Shown here: positions 48,554 to 57,051 of the stretch, in pieces
Numbering within the stretch: position 1 is the stretch's first letter
How the letters are laid out: every line of letters starts with the position of its first letter
Assembly (NCBI RefSeq): GCF_014641945.1
Contig: NZ_BMIJ01000007.1
Location: forward strand, 1-64,000
Direction: 5' to 3'
Source of the DNA: Marinobacterium zhoushanense
Lineage (GTDB): Bacteria > Pseudomonadota > Gammaproteobacteria > Pseudomonadales > Balneatricaceae
DNA: 64,000 nucleotides
Made by a program: the position numbers and the translations under genes
Notes under the pieces: generated by a model
The model's input: only the letters and a program-made list of their open reading frames with translations
The model's database searches: none
What the model was told of the DNA's origin: nothing

Positions 48554-51224
48554 TTTCAACCTCCGCGGTTGTCTGTTCGGTTGCGGGTGCGGCGCATTTT
48601 TCGTCTGTAATCAGTGCTTTGAGTTCGGGAATGCAGGAGCCGCAGTTGGTGCCGCATTTGAGCTGCTCACCGAGCTGTTCGGCTGAGGTAGCGCCGGCCT
48701 GGATAGCGGCACGTATGTTGGGTTCGCGCACCTGAAAGCAGCTGCACACCACGGCACCGCAGGGCTGAGCACCGGCGGCCGTGGCCGCCAGCAACTGCCG
48801 GCGCAGTTCAATATCGAGGTTATCGAGCGCGAACTGCTGATCGAGCCAGTCCAGATCGGGCAGGCTGTTGTCGCGCTCGACCAGCAGCATCCAGTTGAGC
48901 CTGTCATTCTCCAGACCACAGGCGCGGTAGCGGCCTTCATGGCGGTCATCCAGACGCAGCTCCGGTGCGCTACCGAGATATTGGCGGCACCAGGCATCCC
49001 AGTTGTCCACAAGGCCGGTGTCGCTCAGTCGGTAGCTGGTGCAGTGCTCCAGCGGTACCCGTGTCCAGTAGCCAGTGGGCAGGGCGATGGAGTTGCGCAC
49101 CAGCAGTCTGGCTTGCCAACCTGTATTCAGTGCGCGAATGGCGGCGCGCCCCTGCTTGGCTTCGGGTTGACCGGACACCGGATCGACTACCGAGGCGATC
49201 AGTGAACCGCTGATGGCACTGCCGGAAAACTGACGGCTCCAATGCATAGGGATAAATACCTCACCAGGCCGCTGTTGCTCGCATACCGATGCGCGGGCGA
49301 CATAACGGCCCAGTTCGTTGGACAGTTCGGCAATCTCGCCGTCGCGAATGCCGAAGCGCTCGGCATCCAGGGGATGGATCTCGATAAAGGGTTCGGGACG
49401 GTGCTGCAGCAGACGGGCGGCCCGTCCGGTCCGGGTCATGGTGTGCCATTGATCGCGGATGCGACCGGTATTGATCTGTAGCGGCAGGCTGGCATTGGGC
49501 TGCTGCACCGGTGGGCGCGGGGTAATGGCCAGAAAGCGGGCACGGCCGGAGGGGGTAAAGAACTTGCCATCGCTGAACAGGCGTTCGCTACCCTCGGGGT
49601 TGGTAGCGTTGACCGGCCACTGGATCGGTTGCAGCTGGTCGTACTCCGCATCGCTGATCTGGCTCAGCCCGCTGATGTCGAAACCGCGCGAGCCCTGGTT
49701 CTCGAACCCGGACAGCGCCGCATGTTCGCGGAAGATCTGCGCCGGTGTGCAGTAGTCAAATGCGGCGGCATAGCCCAGGCGCTTGGCAACCTCGGCGATG
49801 GCCCACCAGTCGTTACGCGCCTCGCCCGGTGCTGCTAACAGCCCACGCTGGCGCGAGATGCGACGCTCGGAGTTAGTGACGGTGCCGCTCTTCTCGCCCC
49901 AGGTGGTAGCGGGCAGGGCGATATGGGCCAGCTCCAGGGTGTCGGTTTGGGCCATGCACTCGGACACGATCACCAGTTCGCACTGCGCCAGTGCACGACG
50001 TACGCGGTCCGCTTCCGGCAGGCTGACCACCGGGTTGGTGGCCATGATCCAGACCGCCTTGATCTCGCCGCGCTCGATCGCATCGAACAGGTCGACCGCC
50101 TTGTAACCCTCCTGACGAGCCATGTTTGGTGCCTGCCAGAAGCGCTGGACCCGGTCGATATTGGCTTCGCTGGCGAAATCCATATGTGCGGCGAGCTGGT
50201 TGGCCAGGCCGCCGACCTCGCGTCCGCCCATGGCGTTGGGTTGTCCGGTCAGCGAGAAGGGTCCCATACCGGGTTTGCCCAGTCGGCCGGTGGCCAGGTG
50301 GCAGTTGATGATCGCGTTGACCTTGTCGGTGCCGCTGCTGGACTGGTTGATCCCCTGGGAAAAGAGGGTCAGGGTTTTCTCGGTGTTGCAGAACCAGTCG
50401 ATCAGCTGTGCCAGCTCCGCCTCTGCCAGGTCGGTAGCCAGAGCCACGCTGGCGATATCGGGTGCACTGGCGCGCGCTGCGGCCAGTGCATCGTCGAAGC
50501 CTTCGGTATGTGCGGCAATGTAGTCGGTATCCAGGCGGCTGCGACGCTCCAGCTCGGACAGCAGCAGATCGAAGATCAGTGCATCGCTGCCGGGCTTGAG
50601 TGAAAGCTGCAGGTCGGCCAGGTCCGAGGTGGCGGTGCGGCGTGGATCGATGACCACGACGCGCAGTGCCGGATTGGCTTTCTTGGCGGCGGCCATGCGC
50701 TGGAACAGGATCGGGTGGTTCCAGGCCGCGTTGGAGCCGACCAGAATCATCAGCTCGGCGCTGTCGATATCCTCATAGCTGCAGGGCATCAGGTCGCCGC
50801 CGAAGGCGCGTTTGTAACCGGCCACGGTGGAGGACATGCACAGGCGGGAGTTGGTATCCACGTGGCTGGAACCGATAAACCCTTTCATCAGTTTATTGGC
50901 CACGTAATAGTCTTCGGTCAACAGCTGGCCGGACAGATACATCGCCACCGCACCTGGACCATCACGCTCGATGATCTGCTGCAGACGACCGGCGACGCTG
51001 TCCAGGGCGCTGTCCCAGCTCGCGTCCTGTCCGTCTACCCTCGGCGTCAGCAGTCTATCCTTTGCGCCGGTGGTTTCGTGCAGCGCACTGCCTTTGACGC
51101 AGAGACGGCCGAAGTTGGCCGGGTGCTCCGCGTCTCCCGAAACGGCAATAATGTCTCGGTCGCGGACCTCGGCCTTTACACCGCAACCGACGCCACAATA
51201 GGGGCAGGTAGTGTTGTTGATCAT
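48537..51224 (-). CDS. nasA: Assimilatory nitrate reductase, catalytic subunit
   Basis: 895 residues from ATG 51224; a GTG at 51239 would add five. The N-terminal 4Fe-4S ligands are C7, C10, C14 and C42, then the bis-MGD domain with HVDTNSRLCMSSTVAGYKRAFG near residue 128. The molybdopterin dinucleotide-binding C-terminal domain ends about 800, and a BFD-like 2Fe-2S module follows (VVCSCFQVREPNI, LKCGTNCGSCIPEL). It reduces nitrate to nitrite in the cytoplasm. Expression is controlled by a leader with an attenuator and a sigma-54 type promoter. Confidence 0.96.
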   Translation of the reverse strand: MINNTTCPYCGVGCGVKAEVRDRDIIAVSGDAEHPANFGRLCVKGSALHETTGAKDRLLTPRVDGQDASWDSALDSVAGRLQQIIERDGPGAVAMYLSGQLLTEDYYVANKLMKGFIGSSHVDTNSRLCMSSTVAGYKRAFGGDLMPCSYEDIDSAELMILVGSNAAWNHPILFQRMAAAKKANPALRVVVIDPRRTATSDLADLQLSLKPGSDALIFDLLLSELERRSRLDTDYIAAHTEGFDDALAAARASAPDIASVALATDLAEAELAQLIDWFCNTEKTLTLFSQGINQSSSGTDKVNAIINCHLATGRLGKPGMGPFSLTGQPNAMGGREVGGLANQLAAHMDFASEANIDRVQRFWQAPNMARQEGYKAVDLFDAIERGEIKAVWIMATNPVVSLPEADRVRRALAQCELVIVSECMAQTDTLELAHIALPATTWGEKSGTVTNSERRISRQRGLLAAPGEARNDWWAIAEVAKRLGYAAAFDYCTPAQIFREHAALSGFENQGSRGFDISGLSQISDAEYDQLQPIQWPVNATNPEGSERLFSDGKFFTPSGRARFLAITPRPPVQQPNASLPLQINTGRIRDQWHTMTRTGRAARLLQHRPEPFIEIHPLDAERFGIRDGEIAELSNELGRYVARASVCEQQRPGEVFIPMHWSRQFSGSAISGSLIASVVDPVSGQPEAKQGRAAIRALNTGWQARLLVRNSIALPTGYWTRVPLEHCTSYRLSDTGLVDNWDAWCRQYLGSAPELRLDDRHEGRYRACGLENDRLNWMLLVERDNSLPDLDWLDQQFALDNLDIELRRQLLAATAAGAQPCGAVVCSCFQVREPNIRAAIQAGATSAEQLGEQLKCGTNCGSCIPELKALITDEKCAAPATEQTTAEVENAVEY

Positions 51225-51239
51225 CGGCAAAAATCCCAC

Positions 51240-51298
51240 AAAAAAAGGCGCCTGACGATCGCTTCTACCCTTAAGGGAAACGATGGTCAGGCGCCTTT
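51240..51298 (-). terminator. Attenuator in the nasA leader
   Basis: On the - strand AAAGGCGCCTGAC (complement of 51286-51298) pairs with GTCAGGCGCCTTT (complement of 51244-51256). An inner 8-bp stem (ATCGTTTC/GAAGCGAT) follows, then T7 at 51240-51246. It lies 16 bases before the nasA ATG, so it would prevent nasA transcription unless bypassed. Confidence 0.88.
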
Positions 51299-51302
51299 GC
51301 CT
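51289..51302 (-). promoter_or_regulatory. ANTAR-target hexaloop hairpin in the nasA leader
   Basis: On the - strand AGGC-AAAGGC-GCCT: a 4-bp stem with a six-base loop that has A at position 1 and G at position 4, the rule for ANTAR-protein RNA targets. Its 3' arm is part of the 5' arm of the attenuator, so the two folds exclude each other. A second hexaloop hairpin (P1) is expected upstream but was not found; a GC-rich stem with an 11-base loop lies there instead. The likely ligand is NasT, encoded from 51630. Confidence 0.6.
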
Positions 51303-51370
51303 TCCGTCAGCCGGGCCGTTAGATTGCGCCCCGCTGTCTACTCATTCTGTACTTGACTGCAGGGGATTAA

Positions 51371-51386
51371 AGCAAAAGCGATGCCA
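51371..51386 (-). promoter_or_regulatory. Sigma-54 type promoter of nasA
   Basis: On the - strand TGGCATCGCTTTTGCT: GG and GC are 10 bases apart as needed for -24/-12 recognition, and the TTGCT half matches fully. It gives a leader of about 135 bases containing the hexaloop and attenuator. Confidence 0.6.
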
Positions 51387-51483
51387 CACTCACAAAACAA
51401 TGGATTATCAAAGCCTTCCTGCTGTACGCGAGGGTGATTCGTGCCGGTGAGTGGTCATTGATGGGGCGTTGTGAATGGTCGAG

Positions 51484-51490
51484 TGCACCA
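51484..51490. promoter_or_regulatory. NtrC half-site candidate between nasA and nasT
   Basis: TGCACCA, one half of the NtrC consensus, about 120 bases from the nasA start point and 70 from the nasT -24 box. The second half is poor (AGGCGAC). Suggestive only. Confidence 0.25.
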
Positions 51491-51551
51491 TGATGAGGCG
51501 ACTTTGATCCGGATGTGGGGAGGCGGACGCGAAAAATGCGCCGTCCGCATT

Positions 51552-51567
51552 TGGAATATGAATTGCT
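51552..51567 (+). promoter_or_regulatory. Sigma-54 type promoter of nasTS
   Basis: TGGAATATGAATTGCT: the GG and GC are 10 bases apart and the TTGCT half is intact, but the -24 half is degenerate beyond TGG. It lies 63 bases before the nasT start. Confidence 0.4.
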
Positions 51568-51629
51568 ACGCGCTATTCCTTTTATAAGAGTGTGAATTCA
51601 TCCATAGCATTAACAGGAGCGTTCCCAGC

Positions 51630-52217
51630 GTGGGAAATGAAGGTTTATCGGTCATGCTCGTCGACGACGAGACCGAACGTGCGGCCATGGTTGAGCAGGA
51701 GCTGCAGGCCCAGGGTTATACCGTGGTCTGCCGTCTGACCACAACGGCGGCGTTGCGCCACCATGTCGAGCGGGTACAGCCGGATATCGTCATCATCGAT
51801 ATGGACTCTCCGGACAGGGATACGCTGGAGCATATGTCGGTGGTCAACCAGCAGAACCCGAGGCCGATCGTGTTTTTTGCCGATAAGGATGACAATCCCG
51901 ACAACATTCGAGCGGCGATCAAAGCCGGCGTCAGCGCCTATATCGTCGATGGGCTGAAGCCGAACCGGGTAAAGCCGATTCTCGATGTGGCGATTGCCCG
52001 ATTCGAGGAGTTTCAGAGTCTGCGCTCCGAGTTGCTGCAGACACGCACCGAACTCGACGATCGCAAGGTTATCGAGAAAGCCAAGGGGATGTTAATGAAA
52101 CATCAAGGGTGCGATGAGGAGCAGGCGTTTCGCACCCTGCGCAAGCTGGCGATGGATCGCTCCCAGAAACTGGTGGATGTGGCGCGCAGCGTGATTAAGG
52201 TATTGGAGGTGTTATGA
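51630..52217 (+). CDS. nasT: ANTAR-domain antiterminator NasT
   Basis: 195 residues with a GTG start (AGGAGC 9 bases upstream). The N-terminal receiver-like domain (about 6-120) has acidic residues DDE at 12-14 and D57 in VIIDMDS. The C-terminal ANTAR RNA-binding domain (about 140-190) has VIEKAKGMLMKHQGCDEEQAFRTLRKLA. NasT proteins bind paired hexaloop hairpins in nas leaders and prevent termination when released from NasS. Two such leaders (before nasA and nrtA) are in this window. It overlaps nasS by 4 bases. Confidence 0.93.
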   Translation: MGNEGLSVMLVDDETERAAMVEQELQAQGYTVVCRLTTTAALRHHVERVQPDIVIIDMDSPDRDTLEHMSVVNQQNPRPIVFFADKDDNPDNIRAAIKAGVSAYIVDGLKPNRVKPILDVAIARFEEFQSLRSELLQTRTELDDRKVIEKAKGMLMKHQGCDEEQAFRTLRKLAMDRSQKLVDVARSVIKVLEVL

Positions 52218-53395
52218 GCGGCACAAGCGTGGATATGGATCGGCTGGTGCCGGAGAAAAACAGTTTGACCCTCGGATTCGTTGCCCTACTCGACAGCGCG
52301 CCGCTGGTAGTGGCGCGGGAGCAAGGATTCTTCGCCGAGCAGGGGCTGGAGGTGAGGCTGCAGCGCGAGAACTCCTGGGCCAGTGTGCGTGACAAGGTGG
52401 CCTATGGTCTGCTCGACGGTGCGCAGATGATCGCCCCCATGCCGCTGGCGTCGTCGCTCGGTCTTGGTGCGCCGCCGGTGGCGATGGAAACCGCGCTGGT
52501 GATGAGTCGCAACGGCAACGCCATTACCCTGGCGACGGCGCTGGCCGATGCCGCCGGCATCGAGCCGGACGCGCAGGGACCGGATCCGCTGCTCAATGGA
52601 CGCCTGTTGCGCGCCCACCTGACCGGCCTGGAGCGGCCGCTGAAACTGGCGACGGTCTATCCCTACTCCTGCCACCACTATCAACTGCGTTACTGGCTCA
52701 ACGTGTCCGGGATCGCGCCGCGCCAGGTGGAATTCATCGGTGCACCACCGCGGCAGATGGTCGACCTGCTCAAGTCGGGCCAGATCGACGGCTGCTGTGT
52801 TGGCGAACCCTGGAATTCGCTGGCCGAGGTGCGCGGCGTGGGCAGGATCGTGGCCACCGGCCATCAGGTCTGGCGCAACATGATGGAGAAGGTGTTCGGT
52901 GTCACCCGGCAGTGGGCCGCCGAGTATCCTCACACCTATCGGGCCGTGCTGCTGGCCTTGATGAAGGCGTGCCACTGGCTCGAGTCCCATCAGCATAGCG
53001 ATCTCCTCTACCAGTGGTTGTCCCTGCCACCCTACCTGGATCTCGAAATTGAGCCGCTGAAGAACCGGGGGCTGTTCAGCGAGCAGCTGGAGCAGCGCTT
53101 CTCCGGTGCTGATTCCAACTTCCCCTGGCGCTCGCAGGGCGCCTGGTTGCTGGGGCAGATGCGGGAGGCGGGGCAGTGGCAGGGGCCGCTGGACCACCCG
53201 GTACTGGATCAGGTGTTCAATACCGCACTTTACCGTGAGGTTGCTGCAGCGCTGGGCCTGAACGCCCCTGTCGCCGATTACCGTATCGAGGGGCGGGATG
53301 GCGCCGAGAGTGCGCTGTCAGGGACCCGGGGCGGGATGGTACCGAACGAAAACGGCTTTATCGACGGACTCTGCTTCGGGCTGCGCCATTTTTGA
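52214..53395 (+). CDS. nasS: Nitrate/nitrite sensor NasS
   Basis: 393 residues homologous to the NrtA nitrate-binding protein (LTLGFVALLDSAPLVVAREQGFFAEQGLEVRLQRE, CCVGEPWNSLAEV) but with no signal peptide, so it is cytosolic. In Pseudomonas- and Azotobacter-type systems NasS holds NasT and releases it when nitrate binds. Its ATG overlaps the nasT stop, and the proteins act as a pair. It is distinct from the periplasmic NrtA encoded downstream. Confidence 0.92.
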   Translation: MSGTSVDMDRLVPEKNSLTLGFVALLDSAPLVVAREQGFFAEQGLEVRLQRENSWASVRDKVAYGLLDGAQMIAPMPLASSLGLGAPPVAMETALVMSRNGNAITLATALADAAGIEPDAQGPDPLLNGRLLRAHLTGLERPLKLATVYPYSCHHYQLRYWLNVSGIAPRQVEFIGAPPRQMVDLLKSGQIDGCCVGEPWNSLAEVRGVGRIVATGHQVWRNMMEKVFGVTRQWAAEYPHTYRAVLLALMKACHWLESHQHSDLLYQWLSLPPYLDLEIEPLKNRGLFSEQLEQRFSGADSNFPWRSQGAWLLGQMREAGQWQGPLDHPVLDQVFNTALYREVAAALGLNAPVADYRIEGRDGAESALSGTRGGMVPNENGFIDGLCFGLRHF

Positions 53396-53412
53396 TCAGT
53401 GCAGGTGCAATA

Positions 53413-53429
53413 TGCATGCTGCTGGTGCG
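53413..53429 (+). promoter_or_regulatory. NtrC-binding site candidate upstream of nrtA
   Basis: TGCATGCTGCTGGTGCG matches 10 of the 14 defined positions of TGCACYA-N3-TGGTGCA, with the right half nearly perfect. It lies about 110 bases before the predicted start point, the usual enhancer distance for sigma-54 promoters. Confidence 0.45.
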
Positions 53430-53505
53430 TGTTTTTTGTGCAGCTGTAGTCGGTATGTTGTTTGTTTCTATTCTAATCAACTGATATTAAACATGAAAAA
53501 CTAGT

Positions 53506-53521
53506 TGGCACGTACTCTGCA
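53506..53521 (+). promoter_or_regulatory. Sigma-54 promoter of the nrtA operon
   Basis: TGGCACGTACTCTGCA matches TGGCACG-N4-TTGCA with one mismatch. Transcription would start near 53532, giving a leader of about 170 bases. Confidence 0.85.
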
Positions 53522-53542
53522 GAATTATTGGTAACGAGGGCT

Positions 53543-53634
53543 GCACTGCCAAAGGCGGCAGGTGCGAATCCCTGAAGTGTTAATGCAGACCGCCTCAGGT
53601 CTTAACAAGCAGACGATTACGGCAAGGGCGCCGT
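53543..53634 (+). promoter_or_regulatory. ANTAR-target leader of nrtA
   Basis: Two hairpins with hexaloops of the A1/G4 type are seen: CTGCC-AAAGGC-GGCAG at 53546-53561 (extended by GCA/TGC) and ACGGC-AAGGGC-GCCGT at 53619-53634. Between them lies AGACC-GCCTCA-GGTCT (53587-53602), a hexaloop without the A/G pattern. The 3' arm of the second hairpin overlaps the 5' arm of the attenuator, so they are mutually exclusive. This is the expected NasT target. The spacing between hairpins (about 57 bases) is longer than I would expect. Confidence 0.7.
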
Positions 53635-53683
53635 TCCGGTTTCTGGGTGATCAATCCCGGGGACAGGAGCGGCGCCCTTTTTT
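53626..53683 (+). terminator. Attenuator in the nrtA leader
   Basis: GGGCGCCGTTCC (53626-53637) pairs over 12 bp with GGAGCGGCGCCC (53666-53677), including one G-T pair, followed by TTTTTT. It ends 20 bases before the nrtA ATG. Confidence 0.9.
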
Positions 53684-53703
53684 GTGTTTCAAGAGGATTG
53701 AAT

Positions 53704-55095
53704 ATGAAAACAACTCTGAATCGACGCTCGCTGTGCAAGAAAATGCTGTTGGCTGCTTCCATCAGCCTGGCCACCCTGTCCGCATCAACCGCCGCACTGG
53801 CCGAGATCGGGTACCCGGAGAAGGAGGAGCTGAAGTTCGGCTTCATCAAGCTGACCGATATGGCGCCACTGGCGATCGCCTATGAGAAGCGCTATTTCGA
53901 GGATGAAGGTCTGTATGTGACCCTGGAGGCCCAGGCCAACTGGAAAGTGCTGCTCGACCGTGTCATCGACGGTCAGCTCGACGGCGCGCACATGCTGGCC
54001 GGTCAACCGCTCGGCGCCACCATCGGATTCGGTACCAAGGCCGATATTATCACAGCGTTCAGCATGGACCTGAACGGTAACGGGATTACCGTTTCCAACG
54101 ACATCTGGGAGCAGATGAAACCGAATATCCCGGTCGGTGCCGACGGCAAGCCGGTGCATCCGATCAAGGCCGACGCCCTCAAGCCGGTTGTGGATAAGTA
54201 CAAGGCCGAGGGCAAGCCGTTCAACATGGGCATGGTATTCCCGGTCTCCACCCATAACTACGAGCTGCGTTACTGGCTGGCCGCCGGCGGTATCCACCCC
54301 GGTTACTACGCCCCGGAAAAGGGTGATATCAGTGGTCAGCTGCAGGCCGATGCGCTGCTCTCCGTAACCCCGCCGCCGCAGATGCCGGCAACCATGGAAG
54401 CGGGCACCATCTACGGCTACTGCGTCGGTGAGCCGTGGAACCAGCAGGCGGTTTTCAAAGGTATCGGCGTGCCGGTGATAACCGACTACGAGATCTGGAA
54501 GGACAATCCTGAGAAGGTGTTCGGTGTATCCAAAGAGTGGGCCGACAAGTATCCCAACACTCATATTCGTGTGGTCAAGGCGATGATCCGTGCCGCCAAG
54601 TGGCTGGATGAGAACAACAACGCCAACCGTCCGGAAGCGGTGGAGATCCTGTCTCGTCCGGCCTACGTCGGTGCCGATGCTGAGGTCATTGCCAACTCCA
54701 TGACCGGAACCTTCGAGTACGAGAAGGGCGACAAGCGCGAGGTACCGGACTTCAACGTGTTCTTCCGCTACAACGCCACCTACCCCTACTACTCCGATGC
54801 GATCTGGTACCTGACCCAGATGCGCCGTTGGGGCCAGATTTCCGAGCAGAAGCCGGACAGCTGGTACATGGATATCGCCAAGAAGGTGTACCGCCCGGAT
54901 ATCTATGCCGTCGCTGCCAAGGAGCTGATCGCTGATGGGGTGATGGATGCTGCGGACTTCCCCGACTTTGATTCCGAAGATGGCTTCAAAGCACCGCAGA
55001 CTCAGTTTATCGACGGTATTACCTACGATGGCAAGAAACCCAACGAGTATCTTGAGAAGTTCAACATCGGCCTGAAAGGCGCCGACAAGATCTGA
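53704..55095 (+). CDS. nrtA: Nitrate-binding periplasmic protein
   Basis: 463 residues from ATG 53704 (AAGAGGATTGAAT before it). A Sec signal peptide (about 1-33, [27 protein letters not shown]) precedes [38 protein letters not shown] and [18 protein letters not shown], both conserved in NrtA/NasF. It binds nitrate in the periplasm for the ABC transporter encoded next. First gene of the nrtA-nrtB-nrtD-flavoprotein operon. Confidence 0.95.
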   Translation: MKTTLNRRSLCKKMLLAASISLATLSASTAALAEIGYPEKEELKFGFIKLTDMAPLAIAYEKRYFEDEGLYVTLEAQANWKVLLDRVIDGQLDGAHMLAGQPLGATIGFGTKADIITAFSMDLNGNGITVSNDIWEQMKPNIPVGADGKPVHPIKADALKPVVDKYKAEGKPFNMGMVFPVSTHNYELRYWLAAGGIHPGYYAPEKGDISGQLQADALLSVTPPPQMPATMEAGTIYGYCVGEPWNQQAVFKGIGVPVITDYEIWKDNPEKVFGVSKEWADKYPNTHIRVVKAMIRAAKWLDENNNANRPEAVEILSRPAYVGADAEVIANSMTGTFEYEKGDKREVPDFNVFFRYNATYPYYSDAIWYLTQMRRWGQISEQKPDSWYMDIAKKVYRPDIYAVAAKELIADGVMDAADFPDFDSEDGFKAPQTQFIDGITYDGKKPNEYLEKFNIGLKGADKI

Positions 55096-55160
55096 TCCTC
55101 CGGCGGCCCCTTCCTGTAAGGGGGGGGGGCCGCGCCTGATGGAGGAGGGAGAATTGAAAG

Positions 55161-56165
55161 ATGAGTAGCATTCGCATGACCCTGGCCGGAGTTTCCAGCA
55201 TCGCCGGCGTAAAGAGTAACGACACGATGAGCAGCTGGCTCAAACGGAGCGCCCGCGCCCTGGGTCTGCCGCTGCTCGGATTAGTGGTGTTCCTGATGAT
55301 CTGGCAGGCTGGCGCCAAGCAGATCCATACTTCTCTGGGTGAGTTTCCGGGGCCTAGCCAGGTGTATCAGCAGACGCTCTCACTGATTGCTGACCACAAT
55401 GCCGAGCGCGCTCGTGAGTCGGATTTCTATGATCGTCAGGAGAAACGTAACGCTGAGCGTATCGCCAAGGATCCGAGTTATGAGGCGAAGATCCGCGAGT
55501 ACACCGGCAAGCCGACCTTCTTCGACCAGATCGGCACCAGCCTGGTCACCGTGCTGGCCGGCTTCTTTATTGCCGGACTGATCGCGATACCGCTGGGGAT
55601 CTGTATCGGTCTCAACGGTGCGCTCTACTCGGCGCTGAACCCGATCATCCAGCTGTTCAAACCGGTCTCGCCGTTGGCCTGGTTGCCACTGGTGACCATG
55701 GTGGTCAGTGCCGTGTACGTGACCCCCGACCCGCTGTTTGCGAAGTCCTTTCTGACCTCGCTGTTTACCGTGTCGCTGTGCTGTTTGTGGCCGACACTGA
55801 TCAATACGGCGGTAGGCGTTTCAGCCGTTAGCCCGGACCTGCAGAACGTGAGCAAGGTGTTGCGTCTGAGCTGGGGCACTCATGTGGTCAAGATCGTGCT
55901 GCCCTCATCGGTGCCGATGATCTTCACCGGTCTGCGACTGTCGCTCGGTATCGCCTGGATGGTGTTAATCGCCGCCGAGATGCTGGCGCAGAACCCGGGA
56001 CTGGGCAAGTTCGTCTGGGACGAGTTCCAGAACGGCAGTTCTGACTCGCTGGGGCGCATCATGGTCGCCGTACTGGTGATCGGTCTGATCGGTTTCCTGC
56101 TGGATCGCATCATGCTGCTGTTGCAGCGTGCGTTCTCGTGGGACAAGAAAGCAATTACCCGTTAA
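55161..56165 (+). CDS. nrtB: Nitrate ABC transporter permease
   Basis: 334 residues (GGAGGAGGGAG upstream of the ATG). A first helix lies at about 36-52, then a periplasmic stretch to about 122, then the BPD_transp_1 core (FDQIGTSLVTVLAGFFIAGLIAIPLGICIGLN onward) with the ATPase-coupling segment near residue 215 (VSAVSPDLQNVSKVLRLSWGTHVV). The preceding gap holds a hairpin with a run of ten G. Confidence 0.94.
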   Translation: MSSIRMTLAGVSSIAGVKSNDTMSSWLKRSARALGLPLLGLVVFLMIWQAGAKQIHTSLGEFPGPSQVYQQTLSLIADHNAERARESDFYDRQEKRNAERIAKDPSYEAKIREYTGKPTFFDQIGTSLVTVLAGFFIAGLIAIPLGICIGLNGALYSALNPIIQLFKPVSPLAWLPLVTMVVSAVYVTPDPLFAKSFLTSLFTVSLCCLWPTLINTAVGVSAVSPDLQNVSKVLRLSWGTHVVKIVLPSSVPMIFTGLRLSLGIAWMVLIAAEMLAQNPGLGKFVWDEFQNGSSDSLGRIMVAVLVIGLIGFLLDRIMLLLQRAFSWDKKAITR

Positions 56166-56177
56166 GGAGGGCGAGAT

Positions 56178-57047
56178 ATGTCTCTGTCTAAACATCTTGA
56201 ACTGACGGGTGTCTCCATCGAGTTTCCGACCCCGAAGGGACCTTTCAAGGCGCTGGATAACGTCAACCTGAAAATCGAGAAGGGCGAGTTTGTCTCCCTG
56301 ATCGGTCACTCCGGCTGCGGTAAGTCCACCGTACTCAACATCGTTGCCGGCCTGCACAAGGCCACCACCGGTGGTGTGGTGCTGGAGGGTAAAGAGGTGG
56401 ATGAGCCCGGCCCCGAGCGTGCCGTGGTGTTTCAGAATCACTCCCTGCTGCCCTGGCTCAGTGCTTATGAGAACGTCGAGCTGGCGGTGAAGCAGGTGTT
56501 CAAGGGGCAGAAGAGCAGGGCTGAGATGAAAAGCTGGATCGAGCACAACCTCGAGCTGGTGCACATGACCCACGCCATGCACAAACGCCCGGATGAGATC
56601 TCCGGCGGGATGAAGCAGCGTGTCGGTATCGCCCGCGCGCTGGCGATGGAGCCGCAGGTACTGCTGATGGATGAACCGTTCGGTGCGCTCGATGCGCTGA
56701 CCCGTGCCCATCTGCAGGACTCGTTGATGGAGATCCAGAAGGATCTGAACAACACCGTGATCATGATTACCCATGATGTGGATGAAGCGGTGCTGCTTTC
56801 CGACCGCATCGTGATGATGACCAACGGTCCGGCCGCCACTGTCGGTGAGATCCTCAAGGTTGAACTGCCACGTCCGCGAGACCGTATCGCGCTGGCGGAT
56901 GACCCGCAGTACAACCACTACCGTCACGAAGTACTCAGCTTCCTGTATGAGAAGCAGCGCAAGGTCGAGGATATCGACCAGCATCGCACAGTAAAAAAGG
57001 TCGAGGAGGCGGCAGTTGAGCTCCCAAAGAAGCGAGCCCACGGGTGA
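56178..57047 (+). CDS. nrtD: Nitrate ABC transporter ATP-binding protein
   Basis: 289 residues. Walker A GHSGCGKST (43-51), Q-loop VVFQNHSLLPWLSAYENV, signature ISGGMKQRVGIARAL, Walker B VLLMDEPFGALDALT and the switch His in ITHDVDEA are all present. There is no C-terminal NrtA-like domain, so it is the NrtD/NasD type. It powers nitrate uptake with NrtB. The next gene starts 4 bases after the stop. Confidence 0.94.
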   Translation: MSLSKHLELTGVSIEFPTPKGPFKALDNVNLKIEKGEFVSLIGHSGCGKSTVLNIVAGLHKATTGGVVLEGKEVDEPGPERAVVFQNHSLLPWLSAYENVELAVKQVFKGQKSRAEMKSWIEHNLELVHMTHAMHKRPDEISGGMKQRVGIARALAMEPQVLLMDEPFGALDALTRAHLQDSLMEIQKDLNNTVIMITHDVDEAVLLSDRIVMMTNGPAATVGEILKVELPRPRDRIALADDPQYNHYRHEVLSFLYEKQRKVEDIDQHRTVKKVEEAAVELPKKRAHG

Positions 57048-57051
57048 AGCC

